A stretch of DNA of 36,319 nucleotides from Pseudomonadota bacterium (GTDB taxonomy: Bacteria; Pseudomonadota; Gammaproteobacteria; Burkholderiales; Burkholderiaceae_D): positions 1 to 36,319 of the forward strand of contig JARXKM010000014.1 in assembly GCA_030272785.1 (NCBI GenBank), read 5' to 3'. The notes below the pieces were generated by a model, which saw nothing but the letters and a program-made list of their open reading frames with translations, made no database searches and had not been told where the DNA came from. Below are positions 7,906-16,641 of the stretch, piece after piece. The translations under genes and the position numbers were made by a program. How positions within the stretch are numbered: position 1 is the first letter of the stretch; each line of letters starts with the position of its first letter.

Positions 7906-8890
7906 TTTTTCACGCCGCCTGGCGCCGCCTGCGCGGTCACGGTGGCGTGGTCGAGGTCGGGCCGGCGCCATGGATCGACATGCGTCATCAGCGACAGCAC
8001 CCGGTGTCGCTCCATCACGTTGCGCCGCGCCGCCACGGCGATGGCATGGCCGGCTTCAACAGGGACCGTCGCATCGACCTCGATGTGGGCGTCGACAACG
8101 ATCATGTCGCCCATCTTGCGGGTGCGCACATCGTGCACGCCCATGACGCCCGGCGTGCCTTCCAGGTGCCGATGATCGCCGCCAGTTCCTGCTCGTCGAC
8201 GCCACGGTCCATCAACTCGTGCAGGGCGTCCCACGCGAAGCCCCACCCCATTTTGACGATCATGAGGCCGACGATGAGCGCGGCGATGGGATCGAGCAGC
8301 GGATAGCCCGCCAGGTTTCCGGCAATCCCGATCCCCACCACCAGCGACGATGCCGCATCCGAGCGGGCATGCCATGCATTGGCGACCAGCATGCTCGACT
8401 TGACGCGCGTGGCGATCTTCAGCATGTAGCGAAACAGGATCTCCTTGGCCACCAGGGCGACGGCCGCTACCGCAAGTGCGACCCCATGAACCACTGGGAT
8501 GTGCTCCGGGTTTTGCAGCTTGGCGACAGCGGACCACGCCATGCCGGCACCGACGGCGAGCAGTAAGGCGCCTACGACCAGCGAGGCGGCGTTCTCGAAG
8601 CGCTGGTGGCCGTACGGGTGCTCGGCATCGGCTTCCTTGGCGCCGTGATGGCTGGCAAACAGCACGACAAAATCGGCGACCAGGTCGGACAGCGAATGAA
8701 TGCCGTCGGCAATCAGGCCCTGCGATTTTGCTATCACCCCGACCGCAATCTGTAACCCGCTCAGCGCAATGTTCAGCGCGACACTGACCCATGTGCTACT
8801 CGACGCGGCGGCGGCCCGCTCGGCCGGCGTGTGCGCGGTGTCTTCGGGATCGTCAACCGCTTCCTTAAAGCTAATCAAAGGCCTCTCCAT
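7902..8890 (-). pseudogene. CDF-family cation efflux protein with a one-base frameshift
   Basis: The first part (from 8890) encodes a cation-diffusion-facilitator protein. It has the metal-site helix ADGIHSLSDLVADF and HPYGHQRFE, a second site ANAWHARSDAASS, and about six membrane segments. After GTW near 8166 the frame leaves the family pattern and runs out at 8102. The continuation, EGTPGVMGVHDVRTRKMGD and the rest of the cytoplasmic domain with DAHIEVD, lies in another minus-strand frame and ends at 7902. Restoring one G to the GG run at plus-strand 8165-8166 gives GTLEGTPGV and a normal product of about 329 residues. The break is either a real inactivating mutation, programmed slippage, or a sequencing error in a short homopolymer. 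The TGA overlaps the ATPase start, so the gene pair keeps its coupling. Confidence 0.82.
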
Positions 8891-8991
8891 TAGCGGTCCG
8901 CCGCGGATTCACTGCGCTGCACTCTATCTCGAGCTTATTGAGATTATAGCAATGCAGAGCCGGAGTTGCCGCAGGCGTTGCGGCGAGGCGA

Positions 8992-9546
8992 TTACCGCGC
9001 ATGCCGTTTCGGCAGCATCCGGCGCAGCGTGTCATCGCGTACCAGATAGTGATGATACAAGGCTGCCGCTGCATGTAGGCCTACCAGAAAATAGCCAATC
9101 GTCGCGCCAGTTTCGTGGACTTCCTTGACCGTCTCCGCCAAATCCTTGTTTTCAGTCAGCAGTGCGGGGAGCTGTAATCCAAAGAATGGAATCGCCGTCC
9201 CTTTGGCGCTGAGAAGAAGCCAACCCAACACTGGCATGCCGAGCATAAACACATACAGCACCACTTTCATCAGCTTTGCCCCCTGTGCTTGCCATTTCGG
9301 CGGGGCCGGCGAAATGGCCGGCACCGGCCCCGCGAAGTGAATGGCCAGGCGTCCCGTCGCCAATGCGAGCACGCACAGTCCGAGCATGTAGTGCCATGTC
9401 TTCATCGCTTCGCGAGTGGCACTGCCTTTTGGATAAAATTCGCGCAATTCCATGCTGGCGTAAACCGCTACAAGCAGGGCGAGCATCACCCAGTGCAGAC
9501 TGACAGATAGCCAGCCATAGCGCGAAGAGTCGTTTCGCAATTGCAT
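8992..9546 (-). CDS. Cytochrome b561 family membrane protein
   Basis: This protein of about 184 residues has four hydrophobic helices and histidines placed for two b-type haems: SLHWVML in helix 1, TWHYMLG in helix 2, VHETGATIGYF and GLHAAAALYHHY in helices 3 and 4. It matches the CybB/YceJ-like b561 family, which moves electrons between quinol and periplasmic or membrane partners. The ATG at 9546 is preferred because GGAGA precedes it by five bases; an ATG 15 bases further upstream is possible. It stands alone between the CDF gene and the binding-protein gene. The ending RRMLPKRHAR is typical for the family. Confidence 0.85.
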   Translation of the reverse strand: MQLRNDSSRYGWLSVSLHWVMLALLVAVYASMELREFYPKGSATREAMKTWHYMLGLCVLALATGRLAIHFAGPVPAISPAPPKWQAQGAKLMKVVLYVFMLGMPVLGWLLLSAKGTAIPFFGLQLPALLTENKDLAETVKEVHETGATIGYFLVGLHAAAALYHHYLVRDDTLRRMLPKRHAR

Positions 9547-9618
9547 ACATTCTCCGATCATCCGACCATACGATCAGACCAGTGTATTGATGCAATCTTG
9601 AAAAAACGTTGATGTGCG

Positions 9619-10395
9619 TCAAAAATATTTGCGCCCGCCGCTCGCCGCGGCAATTGCTGCCTTGCGATAGCGTTCAACGCTGCCGTCCCTGAGCATCGTT
9701 GCAAGCGCAAGCGATAACGGCTGCACCAACTCGCGCTTCGAACGGTGAATATAACAGTGCATCTCGACCGTCTCGACCACCGACAGGGGCCGAATCCCGG
9801 CGCCGGCGAATTCCGGCTCCAGAAGCGCACGTTCAACAACGCGATCTATGTCGACGTACAGGTCAGTGCGGCGCTGCGCGAGTTTGCGCAGCGCCAAGGT
9901 CGCATTATTTGCGACGGAGACCTGCACGGTCGGGGAAAGCGCGCCGAGCATTTCCCGGCACCTAACCACCCCGTTGCGGTATTCAATCCGCGGGTTACCG
10001 AACTCCGCGAGGCCGCGCCACCCTTCGCCAACGCGCTGCGAGGGATAACCGTACGCGCAGAAACTCATCGAGAAGTGAGATGGGTCGATGCGGATCATGT
10101 CAGGATGCAGCGTCCCATAATTACTGACCCGGTTGATCTCGCCGTCTACCATGGCGGCATCGGACATTGCCGTTGCCCGCCGCGCCGGATACGATTGGAG
10201 CGTCATGCCATGTCCAATCCGCGCGCACGCATCGGCATAAATCATCTTTAGCCATGCTCCGTGGATTGAATCTTCGACGTCTTCCGCAGTCACCAGCACC
10301 AGCTTCGGCAGGCGCGCGAGCACCGGCGGGGCTAACCCCAGAAGAAAGACGGCGGCAAGCGATTGGATCCGGGATCGCGATATCTGTTCGCTCAA
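9619..10395 (-). CDS. Periplasmic substrate-binding-like protein (PBPb fold)
   Basis: The product of about 258 residues has an N-terminal hydrophobic signal region ending near PPVLA (residue about 27). A mature part follows that resembles family-3 solute-binding proteins (KLVLVTAEDVEDS, YADACARIG, EINRVSNYG, LRKLAQRRTDLYVDID). No transporter genes adjoin it, so it may be a stand-alone sensor-type binding protein rather than part of an ABC importer. The ligand cannot be deduced. The start is a TTG at 10395 with AGGTGA upstream, so it is not certain. It is divergent from the TlpA-like gene at 10578; the region between them contains a GTTAA direct or inverted repeat. Confidence 0.65.
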   Translation of the reverse strand: MSEQISRSRIQSLAAVFLLGLAPPVLARLPKLVLVTAEDVEDSIHGAWLKMIYADACARIGHGMTLQSYPARRATAMSDAAMVDGEINRVSNYGTLHPDMIRIDPSHFSMSFCAYGYPSQRVGEGWRGLAEFGNPRIEYRNGVVRCREMLGALSPTVQVSVANNATLALRKLAQRRTDLYVDIDRVVERALLEPEFAGAGIRPLSVVETVEMHCYIHRSKRELVQPLSLALATMLRDGSVERYRKAAIAAASGGRKYF

Positions 10396-10468
10396 AGTTC
10401 ACCTCATGATGTGCTTGTGCTCTGTTGATGGCTCCGACCGCCCCGCGCAAGGCATCGTTTCGGCCCCG

Positions 10469-10487
10469 CGTTAATGACTCGTTAACG
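10469..10487. promoter_or_regulatory. GTTAA repeat element between divergent genes (candidate operator)
   Basis: CGTTAATGACTCGTTAACG contains two GTTAA units 11 bases apart and at the same time an inverted repeat with 6-base arms (CGTTAA/TTAACG). Direct repeats one helical turn apart are typical for OmpR-family regulators such as PmrA and QseB, and such a regulator is encoded at 15976. The link is only a suggestion. Confidence 0.35.
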
Positions 10488-10577
10488 GGCTGGGGTTAGC
10501 ATACCATTGCAGCATCCATCGCTCTGCGGAATCTCGCCGGCGCCATCGCACTGGTCGATATTGAATGCAGAGGGCAC

Positions 10578-11369
10578 GTGAATCAGCTATACATTGCAAG
10601 CATCGCGCTGCTCGCACCGGTTGCCTCAACATGGTGGTTCTGGCGCTACAGGCGCATCAATGTGATGCCGGTGTTGAGCAAAGTAATCACTGCGGCCGTC
10701 GTTGCCGGCCGCCTCATTTTCGTGCTGACCCACCTCGATGCCTATGCCGACTCGCCATTGCGCATGCTGGATCTGGGGGATGGCGGTTTCGCCGACGTCG
10801 TCGCAATATTCGCCGCGTTCGCAACAGCGGCGCACGGCACCGGACGTTCGGCCGAATTGCGCAAACCGCTGGTCATTGTGCTCGCCACCGGCGCCTGCGC
10901 CTGGGTGGGAGCGACAATCCTGATTCCTTCTATTTCGACGTTGCCGATGCAGTCTCCGGCGATCACCGTACGCAATCTCGACGGCGATGCCGTCAACCTT
11001 GCCACTTTTCGGGGCAGCCCCCTGGTGATCAACTTGTGGGCCAGCTGGTGTCCGCCATGCAGGCGCGAAATGCCGCTGTTGGACGATGCGCAACGCACGC
11101 ACCCCGAGGTGCACTTTGTTTTCGTCAACCAAGGGGAGGACTTACCGGAAATCCAGCGTTTCCTGCTCGCGCAGCGACTGGCGCTCCGCAACGTATTCTC
11201 GGATCGATTGCGTCAGGTTGGCAGCGCAACAAATTCCATCGGCATGCCAACGACCCTTGTCTTCAACCGTCGCGGCGAGATGGTCGCACGCCACGTCGGC
11301 GAGATCGATGCGAAATCACTCGACACGGCGCTTGCACCGCTTGAGCGCGAGACTGACGGCATTGACTGA
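10578..11369 (+). CDS. Membrane-anchored TlpA-type thioredoxin (paralogue 1)
   Basis: The protein of about 263 residues has an N-terminal part with three or four hydrophobic helices (about 1-22, 33-52, 70-85, 97-117) and then a periplasmic thioredoxin domain. The active site is WCPPC (C158, C161) within LVINLWASWCPPCRREMP, the signature of TlpA/ResA/DsbE-like thiol:disulfide oxidoreductases. The membrane part resembles the first helices of prolipoprotein diacylglyceryl transferase (compare LRMLDLGDGGF) but lacks the rest of that enzyme. The start is GTG with GAGGG upstream. It is a paralogue of the gene at 14930-15769, with the same architecture and near-identical active-site context. Probable role: feeding reducing power to periplasmic thiols; targets unknown. 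Confidence 0.83.
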   Translation: MNQLYIASIALLAPVASTWWFWRYRRINVMPVLSKVITAAVVAGRLIFVLTHLDAYADSPLRMLDLGDGGFADVVAIFAAFATAAHGTGRSAELRKPLVIVLATGACAWVGATILIPSISTLPMQSPAITVRNLDGDAVNLATFRGSPLVINLWASWCPPCRREMPLLDDAQRTHPEVHFVFVNQGEDLPEIQRFLLAQRLALRNVFSDRLRQVGSATNSIGMPTTLVFNRRGEMVARHVGEIDAKSLDTALAPLERETDGID

Positions 11370-11387
11370 CGGCGGCGACGCAACTGC

Positions 11388-13007
11388 TTACTGCAACAGC
11401 GCACGCGCAGGACTTGCGCTCGGCGCGCCCGCGCGTCGACATTGGTCGGCAAGCGGTCTTGCCGGCGCCGCACCAGAGGCCAGCTTGAAGGTGCCTACCA
11501 CCGACGACAACTGCTTGGCCTGCTCCTGCATCGAATCCGCCGCAGCGGCAGCCTCCTCCACCAGTGCCGCATTTTGCTGTGTGACCTGGTCCATCTGCGC
11601 AATTGCCTGATTGACCTGGGCGATGCCGGCACTTTGTTCCTGTCCGGCCAGGGCAATCTCACTCATGATGTCGGTCACCCGCTTGACGCTGGCAACCACA
11701 TCGCTCATCGTCGCGCCGGCCGCATTGGCCATGCGGCTGCCCGCCTCGACCTTGCCGACCGAGTCACCGATCAGTTCCTTGATCTCCTTGGCCGCTGCCG
11801 CGCTGCGCTGCGCCAGGTTGCGCACCTCGGATGCCACGACGGCGAAACCTCGCCCCTGCTCGCCCGCCCGCGCCGCTTCGACCGCCGCATTCAGCGCCAG
11901 GATGTTGGTCTGAAACGCGATGCCGTCGATCACGCCGATGATGTCGACAATGCGCTTGGCCGATGCATTGATCGAGTCCATCGTGCCGACGACGTCAGCA
12001 ACGGCGACGCCCCCTCTGGTAGCGACTTCGGACGCCGCGTTGGCCAGCTGGTTCGCCTGGCGCACACTGTCGCCGTTCTGCTGCACCGTCGAGGTCAGTT
12101 CCTCCATGGATGCCGCGGTCTCTTCCAGAGAGCTCGCTTGTTCCTCGGTACGGGCGGACAGATCGAGGTTTCCGGCCGCAATCTCGCTCGATGCCGTTGT
12201 GATCGTATCGGTTCCGGTGCGTACTTTACGCACAAGCGCCGCCAGGCTGTCCTGCATCGTGCGCATCGCAAACAGCAGGCTGGCAGAGTTATGCTCATTG
12301 TCGACATCGATCTTGCGCGTCAGGTCGCCGGCTGCAATCGATGCGGCGATCGAGGTGGCGTATTCAGGTTCGCCGCCTAACTGACGCATGACGTTACGGG
12401 TGAGCCAGAACGCGACGCCGGCGCCGCCAAGAATTGCGCCGGCGGCCAGGAGCAGGCTGTACGTCAGTGCGGCGTGGGTCCGGTCCGCAAGATCGACTTT
12501 CGCGACCGCTACCGCAGCGTTCTTGGCCTTGATCAGATCCAGCAATTCGCCGCGAATCTGGCGCCACACCGGCGTCTCTTCGTTATTCAGGCTCTCGATC
12601 GCAGCGCCCTGATTCTCCTTCGCCAGGCCAACAATTTTCTTCTGCATCTCCGACTGGCGTTCCTGCAGTGCCTTCACCTTCTGCAGAATCGACAAAGCCG
12701 CCGCATCGCGTTGCGCCAGTGCCAGCGCGGTGGTCATCTCTTTGGCAAATGACTCGCGCGCCGTATCGAGATTTTTGTAACCGACCTGGTTGGCGGGCGA
12801 GAGGATCACGTTGCGTAGTGCCTGGCCCATTTGCAGCCCCTGCGCGTACAGATTGGTGCTGGCGGCGAGGAACGCCTGGTCATGTTCGATAAACCTTTCG
12901 AACTGTGTCGCGGCATTTTGCATCCCGGAAATCGCTACCCCGAGCGCGACGGCGAAAAATGCAAAAACAACCGCCATGCAGGCCGCCATTTTGTTACGTA
13001 ATTTCAT
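11388..13007 (-). CDS. Methyl-accepting chemotaxis protein
   Basis: This inner-membrane chemoreceptor of about 539 residues has an N-terminal helix (about 7-27), a periplasmic four-helix-bundle-like sensor region to about residue 175, and a second membrane helix near 180-200. A HAMP domain follows, then the long cytoplasmic coiled coil with the highly conserved hairpin tip [20 protein letters not shown] and [19 protein letters not shown]. The C-terminus is a short basic, proline- and alanine-rich tail without an NWETF-like CheR/CheB pentapeptide. Ligand unknown. The ATG at 13007 (MKLRNKM) is chosen because the longer frame would run through the hairpin at 13027-13062. It lies leftward downstream of the TsdA-like gene, separated from it by that hairpin. 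Confidence 0.92.
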   Translation of the reverse strand: MKLRNKMAACMAVVFAFFAVALGVAISGMQNAATQFERFIEHDQAFLAASTNLYAQGLQMGQALRNVILSPANQVGYKNLDTARESFAKEMTTALALAQRDAAALSILQKVKALQERQSEMQKKIVGLAKENQGAAIESLNNEETPVWRQIRGELLDLIKAKNAAVAVAKVDLADRTHAALTYSLLLAAGAILGGAGVAFWLTRNVMRQLGGEPEYATSIAASIAAGDLTRKIDVDNEHNSASLLFAMRTMQDSLAALVRKVRTGTDTITTASSEIAAGNLDLSARTEEQASSLEETAASMEELTSTVQQNGDSVRQANQLANAASEVATRGGVAVADVVGTMDSINASAKRIVDIIGVIDGIAFQTNILALNAAVEAARAGEQGRGFAVVASEVRNLAQRSAAAAKEIKELIGDSVGKVEAGSRMANAAGATMSDVVASVKRVTDIMSEIALAGQEQSAGIAQVNQAIAQMDQVTQQNAALVEEAAAAADSMQEQAKQLSSVVGTFKLASGAAPARPLADQCRRAGAPSASPARALLQ

Positions 13008-13026
13008 CGTATCGTTCCGCTCAAGT

Positions 13027-13062
13027 AAAAAAAGGGCGCTGATCAATATCTCGGCGCCCTTT
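13027..13062 (-). terminator. Rho-independent terminator after the TsdA-like gene
   Basis: On the minus strand AAAGGGCGC (13062-13054) pairs with GCGCCCTTT (13039-13031) around a 14-base loop, and the T-run extends through 13027. It lies about 120 bp after the stop of the cytochrome gene and about 20 bp before the chemoreceptor ATG, so it separates the two transcripts. It could alternatively act as an attenuator in the chemoreceptor leader. Confidence 0.75.
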
Positions 13063-13180
13063 CATTATCAATCAAAATCAAAAATATTCCAAAGCAACTT
13101 TTCTTTTCCTGTGGCAATAGCAGATGGATGACTCACCTTCGCAACATTGCGTTGCCCCACACCTGCGTGCGGCTGCCACG

Positions 13181-13999
13181 TCAACCGCGCGCATCCTTCG
13201 GCTTGTCGCCTTTCGGCCAATCCTTTGCCTTGAATTTGTAGACCGGGCGCGGCAGGTGGGTGAAATATTCGGCGACGTCGAGCGCGTCCTGATCACTCAG
13301 GGTACCGCCCTGGCCAAGCGGCATGTTATGTTTGACGAAGGCGGCGGCGGTATAGGTGCGGGCCATGCCGGCACCGTCATTGAAGGAGTCCTTGCCCGCT
13401 ACCGGCGGGAACAGATAACCACCCGAAGGGTTTTTGGTGCCGGCGCCAGTGGCGCCATGACAACTGGCGCACTTGGCGGCGTAGACTTCCTGCCCGTGCC
13501 CGGGGTTGGCTTTCAACTTTTGGTCGAACGGACCAAATCCGCGCCCCTGCACGCTCGTCCCAGTCGGCACGCCCGTCGATAGCCACTGCATGTACGCGAG
13601 GATATTGTTCATTTCCGCCGAATCGTAAGCGAGCGGCTTGCCATTCATCGAGCGCTGGAAGCAATCGTTGACCCGCTCCGTCAGCGAAATGACTTTTCCG
13701 CTGCGCGAGCGATACTCGGGAAACACGCCCCAAATGCCCACCCAAGGCGAGGCGTTGGCGGTGGTTCCTCCAGCGAGGTGGCAACTGGTGCAATTCAACC
13801 CATTGCCAACGTTCTTCGGAAGCCGCAGGTGGGTTTCAGTGAGCAATTTCTTCCCTTCCTGGATCGCCAATCCCTTTGGTCCCGACGGGATGGTCGAGTC
13901 GGACGGCGTCGTGAATGGCGGCGCTGGCGGTTGGGCGGCCACGCTGCCTGCAAGCGCCAGCGCGAGGCCGGCCGTTATCAACTCAAATTTGATCGTCAT
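13181..13999 (-). CDS. TsdA-like dihaem c-type cytochrome (thiosulfate dehydrogenase/tetrathionate reductase family)
   Basis: This exported protein of about 272 residues has a signal peptide ending near SVAAQ (residue 23). The first haem site is CTSCH (C70, C73, H74) followed by the TsdA-type segment PWVGIWGVFPEYRSRSG and NDCFQRSMNG. In TsdA the cysteine of that last motif (here C113) is an axial ligand of the active-site haem. The second haem site is CASCH (C177, C180, H181), with HNMPLGQ a likely source of the axial methionine. TsdA joins two thiosulfates to tetrathionate or does the reverse; direction cannot be told from sequence. It is followed leftward by a terminator and the chemoreceptor, and preceded by dsbG and a TlpA gene. 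This suggests a second periplasmic thiosulfate route beside Sox. Confidence 0.8.
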   Translation of the reverse strand: MTIKFELITAGLALALAGSVAAQPPAPPFTTPSDSTIPSGPKGLAIQEGKKLLTETHLRLPKNVGNGLNCTSCHLAGGTTANASPWVGIWGVFPEYRSRSGKVISLTERVNDCFQRSMNGKPLAYDSAEMNNILAYMQWLSTGVPTGTSVQGRGFGPFDQKLKANPGHGQEVYAAKCASCHGATGAGTKNPSGGYLFPPVAGKDSFNDGAGMARTYTAAAFVKHNMPLGQGGTLSDQDALDVAEYFTHLPRPVYKFKAKDWPKGDKPKDARG

Positions 14000-14084
14000 G
14001 TGCGGCTCCAGTAGTTCATTGTCAGGGCGCGGATGAGGTCATTGTCCCCGCGCTGGTCGTCGAGGCGATATCCGCGCCAGAATG

Positions 14085-14933
14085 CTAGCGAAATTTATCC
14101 AGCGCGCCGTCTTCGTTCTTTTGTTCGGGCAGTCCGGTAATGGCCGGAAACTCCGACAGGCGCGGCATGCCGCTGCGAATCTGGACCTTGCCCTGCTTGT
14201 CTTTCCAAATCAACCCGGGCGTACCGGCGATGCCGAAACGCTGCATCAACTCACCGTTGCGACGGATCGCCGCCGCCGTACCCGGTTGCGCGGCCTCGCT
14301 CGACTGTGCCGAAGCGGTCCACGCCTTGCCGTGGTTCGCTTCCATGACGCGAAACGCCGCCAGCTTGTCGGCCGCAACCATCACTTCAATCGCCTTCGGC
14401 ATGCTGGTCGGCCCGAGGGTGGCGACGGGAATCCAGCGCACCTGGAGGCCGGCCTTTTCGTATGGCTGAAATGCTAGCCATGCGGAGTGACAATATGGAC
14501 AATTGGCGTCGACGAACACGTAGACGGTCGCTTTCGCGCTCGAGACGGCTCCTTCTGTGACGTAGGTCGATTTCTCCAGTTGTGAGAACAATACGCCGAG
14601 ATCGGGCTTCGGCACATATTTTTCTTCATACAGCGCGCTGATGCTTTCGCCGCGCTCGCCAATCAGCGCGCCGGCCAGCAAGGTTTTCTTGTCGGCGGTG
14701 GTGTACACGGTTGAATATTGGCCATCTTGGGCCAACACCCACCCTGTCAGTCCGGAGACGGCAGGGAACTGCCGAACCACCTTGACGCCCGAATCGACGG
14801 CCTGGCGAATCGCTTTCGGATAGGTGTCGGCCGAGAACGCCATTGTGGAAGCGATCAGCGCGGCGCCGCCAGTAACCAGGGCGGCGGCGATGGAGCGCGG
14901 GTTCATATTCCTAGAGTGCATCGGGAGTGTCAT
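14085..14933 (-). CDS. dsbG: DsbG-like periplasmic thiol:disulfide interchange protein
   Basis: The product of about 282 residues has a signal sequence ending near MAFSA (residue 35). It then has an N-terminal dimerisation-type region and a thioredoxin domain with ANCPYCHSAW (C145, C148). The cis-proline loop GTPGLIW comes later. Length and motifs fit DsbC/DsbG; a CPYC active site and the PTSMPKAIEVMVAADK segment favour DsbG. DsbG guards lone cysteines from over-oxidation, fitting for Sox and TsdA proteins that depend on single reactive cysteines. Its ATG overlaps the TGA of the TlpA-like gene (ATGA), so the pair is co-translated. The TlpA-like protein is the obvious candidate for keeping it reduced, since no DsbD gene is seen here. 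Confidence 0.87.
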   Translation of the reverse strand: MTLPMHSRNMNPRSIAAALVTGGAALIASTMAFSADTYPKAIRQAVDSGVKVVRQFPAVSGLTGWVLAQDGQYSTVYTTADKKTLLAGALIGERGESISALYEEKYVPKPDLGVLFSQLEKSTYVTEGAVSSAKATVYVFVDANCPYCHSAWLAFQPYEKAGLQVRWIPVATLGPTSMPKAIEVMVAADKLAAFRVMEANHGKAWTASAQSSEAAQPGTAAAIRRNGELMQRFGIAGTPGLIWKDKQGKVQIRSGMPRLSEFPAITGLPEQKNEDGALDKFR

Positions 14934-15769
14934 TGAGTTTCCATGTGGTTGTCGGAGGCTTTTACTTTGACAATGCGGGCGAGCCGCTGGGCCAGGCTGG
15001 CGGCCGACAGTTCGCCCAGGCGGCGCTCGACCAGCCGGCCCCTGGCGTCAAAGAACAAGGTTGCCGGCAATGCTTGCGAACGGATTGCCAACGACAGCGC
15101 GCTATGTTGGTCGAGCAGAACATTATCGAGCTCGATGTGCGGTGCCTCCAAATAACGTCGCACTGCGGCGGACGATTCCATTTGATTGACAAAGACGAAG
15201 TTGACTTCCGCATGGCGCAACTGTGCGTCGCGCAACAGCGGCATTTCTCGCCGGCACGGCGGACACCAGTTGGCCCACAGATTGACGACCAGCGGCTTGC
15301 CGCCGAACGTCTGCAATTGCGTCGGTTTGCCGCGCAGATTGGTCAGTTCGACGGCGGGAATGCCGACCTCAAGCTTCGGCTGCAGCGCGGCGATCAGCGC
15401 CACTCCCGCCCACAATGCCAGGCCGGCTGCCGTTGCCGCCGCCAGCGCAGGGCGTTGCGCCGGTCGCCGCCAGCCCAGCCAGGTTGCCACCGCGACGCCG
15501 GCCGCCACGCCGACCCATCCCATCCAGCCGCCATCGCGCAGGTCGAGAATGCTCGATGGATGGCCTAGATACGCATCGTTGTAGCGCAGCACGTAGGCCG
15601 CGCGCGCCGCCAGCAGTGCGCAGGCGATCAACATCCACAACAGCGCATCGGCGTGCGCACCACGTGCGCGCGCCACCCGATTACCCACTGTCGTGGCAAG
15701 CAGAATCGACGCCAGCATTGCCAGTACGTCAACGGAAAACGACATCGGGCCGATCGCCACCGTACCCAT
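14930..15769 (-). CDS. Membrane-anchored TlpA-type thioredoxin (paralogue 2)
   Basis: The protein of about 279 residues has three or four N-terminal helices (about 10-30, 42-60, 82-99, 107-129), with an Lgt-like start (GPMSFSVDVLAMLASILLA). A periplasmic thioredoxin domain with NWCPPC (C169, C172) follows. Its stop overlaps the start of dsbG, indicating that it works with DsbG. It shares architecture and blocks such as CRREMPLL and the following FVFVNQ with the protein at 10578-11369. It is divergent from the two-component operon, with a 206 bp shared upstream region that contains no motif I can assign safely. Confidence 0.83.
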   Translation of the reverse strand: MGTVAIGPMSFSVDVLAMLASILLATTVGNRVARARGAHADALLWMLIACALLAARAAYVLRYNDAYLGHPSSILDLRDGGWMGWVGVAAGVAVATWLGWRRPAQRPALAAATAAGLALWAGVALIAALQPKLEVGIPAVELTNLRGKPTQLQTFGGKPLVVNLWANWCPPCRREMPLLRDAQLRHAEVNFVFVNQMESSAAVRRYLEAPHIELDNVLLDQHSALSLAIRSQALPATLFFDARGRLVERRLGELSAASLAQRLARIVKVKASDNHMETQ

Positions 15770-15975
15770 CAGCTTGGCATTCCTCGGTTCATACGCACCT
15801 TGCAGCTGACGCTGACAGCGCCGCGCAATGCGCGTTTGATTGTTCTGTTGCGAATGTCTTCATCGCCATAGCTTACCTGCGGCCGATTACGGCAGCATTA
15901 AGGAAATGGCGGCAGTCGGCGTCGATGCGACCCAGCGCGAGGGCTGCTATGATGAAATTTTCTGCGCGTTAATCC

Positions 15976-16641
15976 ATGCATGTATTGCTAATCGAAGATG
16001 ATGAGTTGGTAGCGAGCGGAATCCTCGCGGCCCTGCGGCTGTCGTCGATCACGGCCGACCATGCCGACACGGCGAGCGCGGCAAGTGCGGCGCTCGCAAC
16101 GACTGCGTTCGACGTCTCCATCCTCGACCTTGGTCTGCCAGATGAAGACGGCATGGCATTGCTGCGGCGCTGGCGCGGTGCCGGCAAAGACCTGCCGATC
16201 CTGATCCTGACTGCTCGCGATGACGTGCTTGATCGCGTGGCGGGGCTTCGTGCCGGTGCCGACGACTACCTGCTCAAGCCGTTTGAACTGGCCGAACTGG
16301 TAGCGCGACTGCATGCCCTGCACCGCCGCGCCGGCGGGCGCAGCGTCAATCTGCTTGCCCACGGCGCGTTGTGCTTCGACCCGGCCACGTGCGTCGTCTC
16401 GTTGAGCGGCGACGTTGTCGAATTATCGCGCCGGGAACTGGCGTTGCTTCAAGCGCTGCTCCACGCGGGCAAGCGGATCCTGAGCGCCGACCAAATCAAG
16501 GACAAGCTCTACGGACTGGCCGACAACGTCGAGAGCAATGCGATCAATGTGCACATCCACCATTTGCGCCGCAAGCTCGGCCCGCGGATCGTCGAAACCG
16601 TGCGCGGGCTGGGCTATCGACTCGGCGAAGCCGGACCATGA
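15976..16641 (+). CDS. OmpR/QseB-type response regulator
   Basis: This DNA-binding response regulator of 221 residues has a receiver domain with phospho-acceptor D51 (SILDLGLPDEDG), the acidic pocket E7-D8-D9, T79 and K101 (LLKPF). A winged-helix trans_reg_C domain follows, with NVESNAINVHIHHLRRKLG and a final TVRGLGYRL. It resembles QseB/PmrA/TctD-type regulators. Its last codons overlap the kinase start (ATGA). No clear ribosome-binding site precedes the ATG at 15976. Likely targets are nearby periplasmic redox genes, an inference from position; the GTTAA repeat at 10469-10487 is one candidate site. Confidence 0.92.
   Translation: MHVLLIEDDELVASGILAALRLSSITADHADTASAASAALATTAFDVSILDLGLPDEDGMALLRRWRGAGKDLPILILTARDDVLDRVAGLRAGADDYLLKPFELAELVARLHALHRRAGGRSVNLLAHGALCFDPATCVVSLSGDVVELSRRELALLQALLHAGKRILSADQIKDKLYGLADNVESNAINVHIHHLRRKLGPRIVETVRGLGYRLGEAGP

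Noticed and set aside
10490-10515. TTGC preceded by a TAGCA-like segment as a sigma-54 promoter for the TlpA gene
   Set aside because: The -24 GG is absent at the required spacing, and no FisR-type half-sites are nearby.
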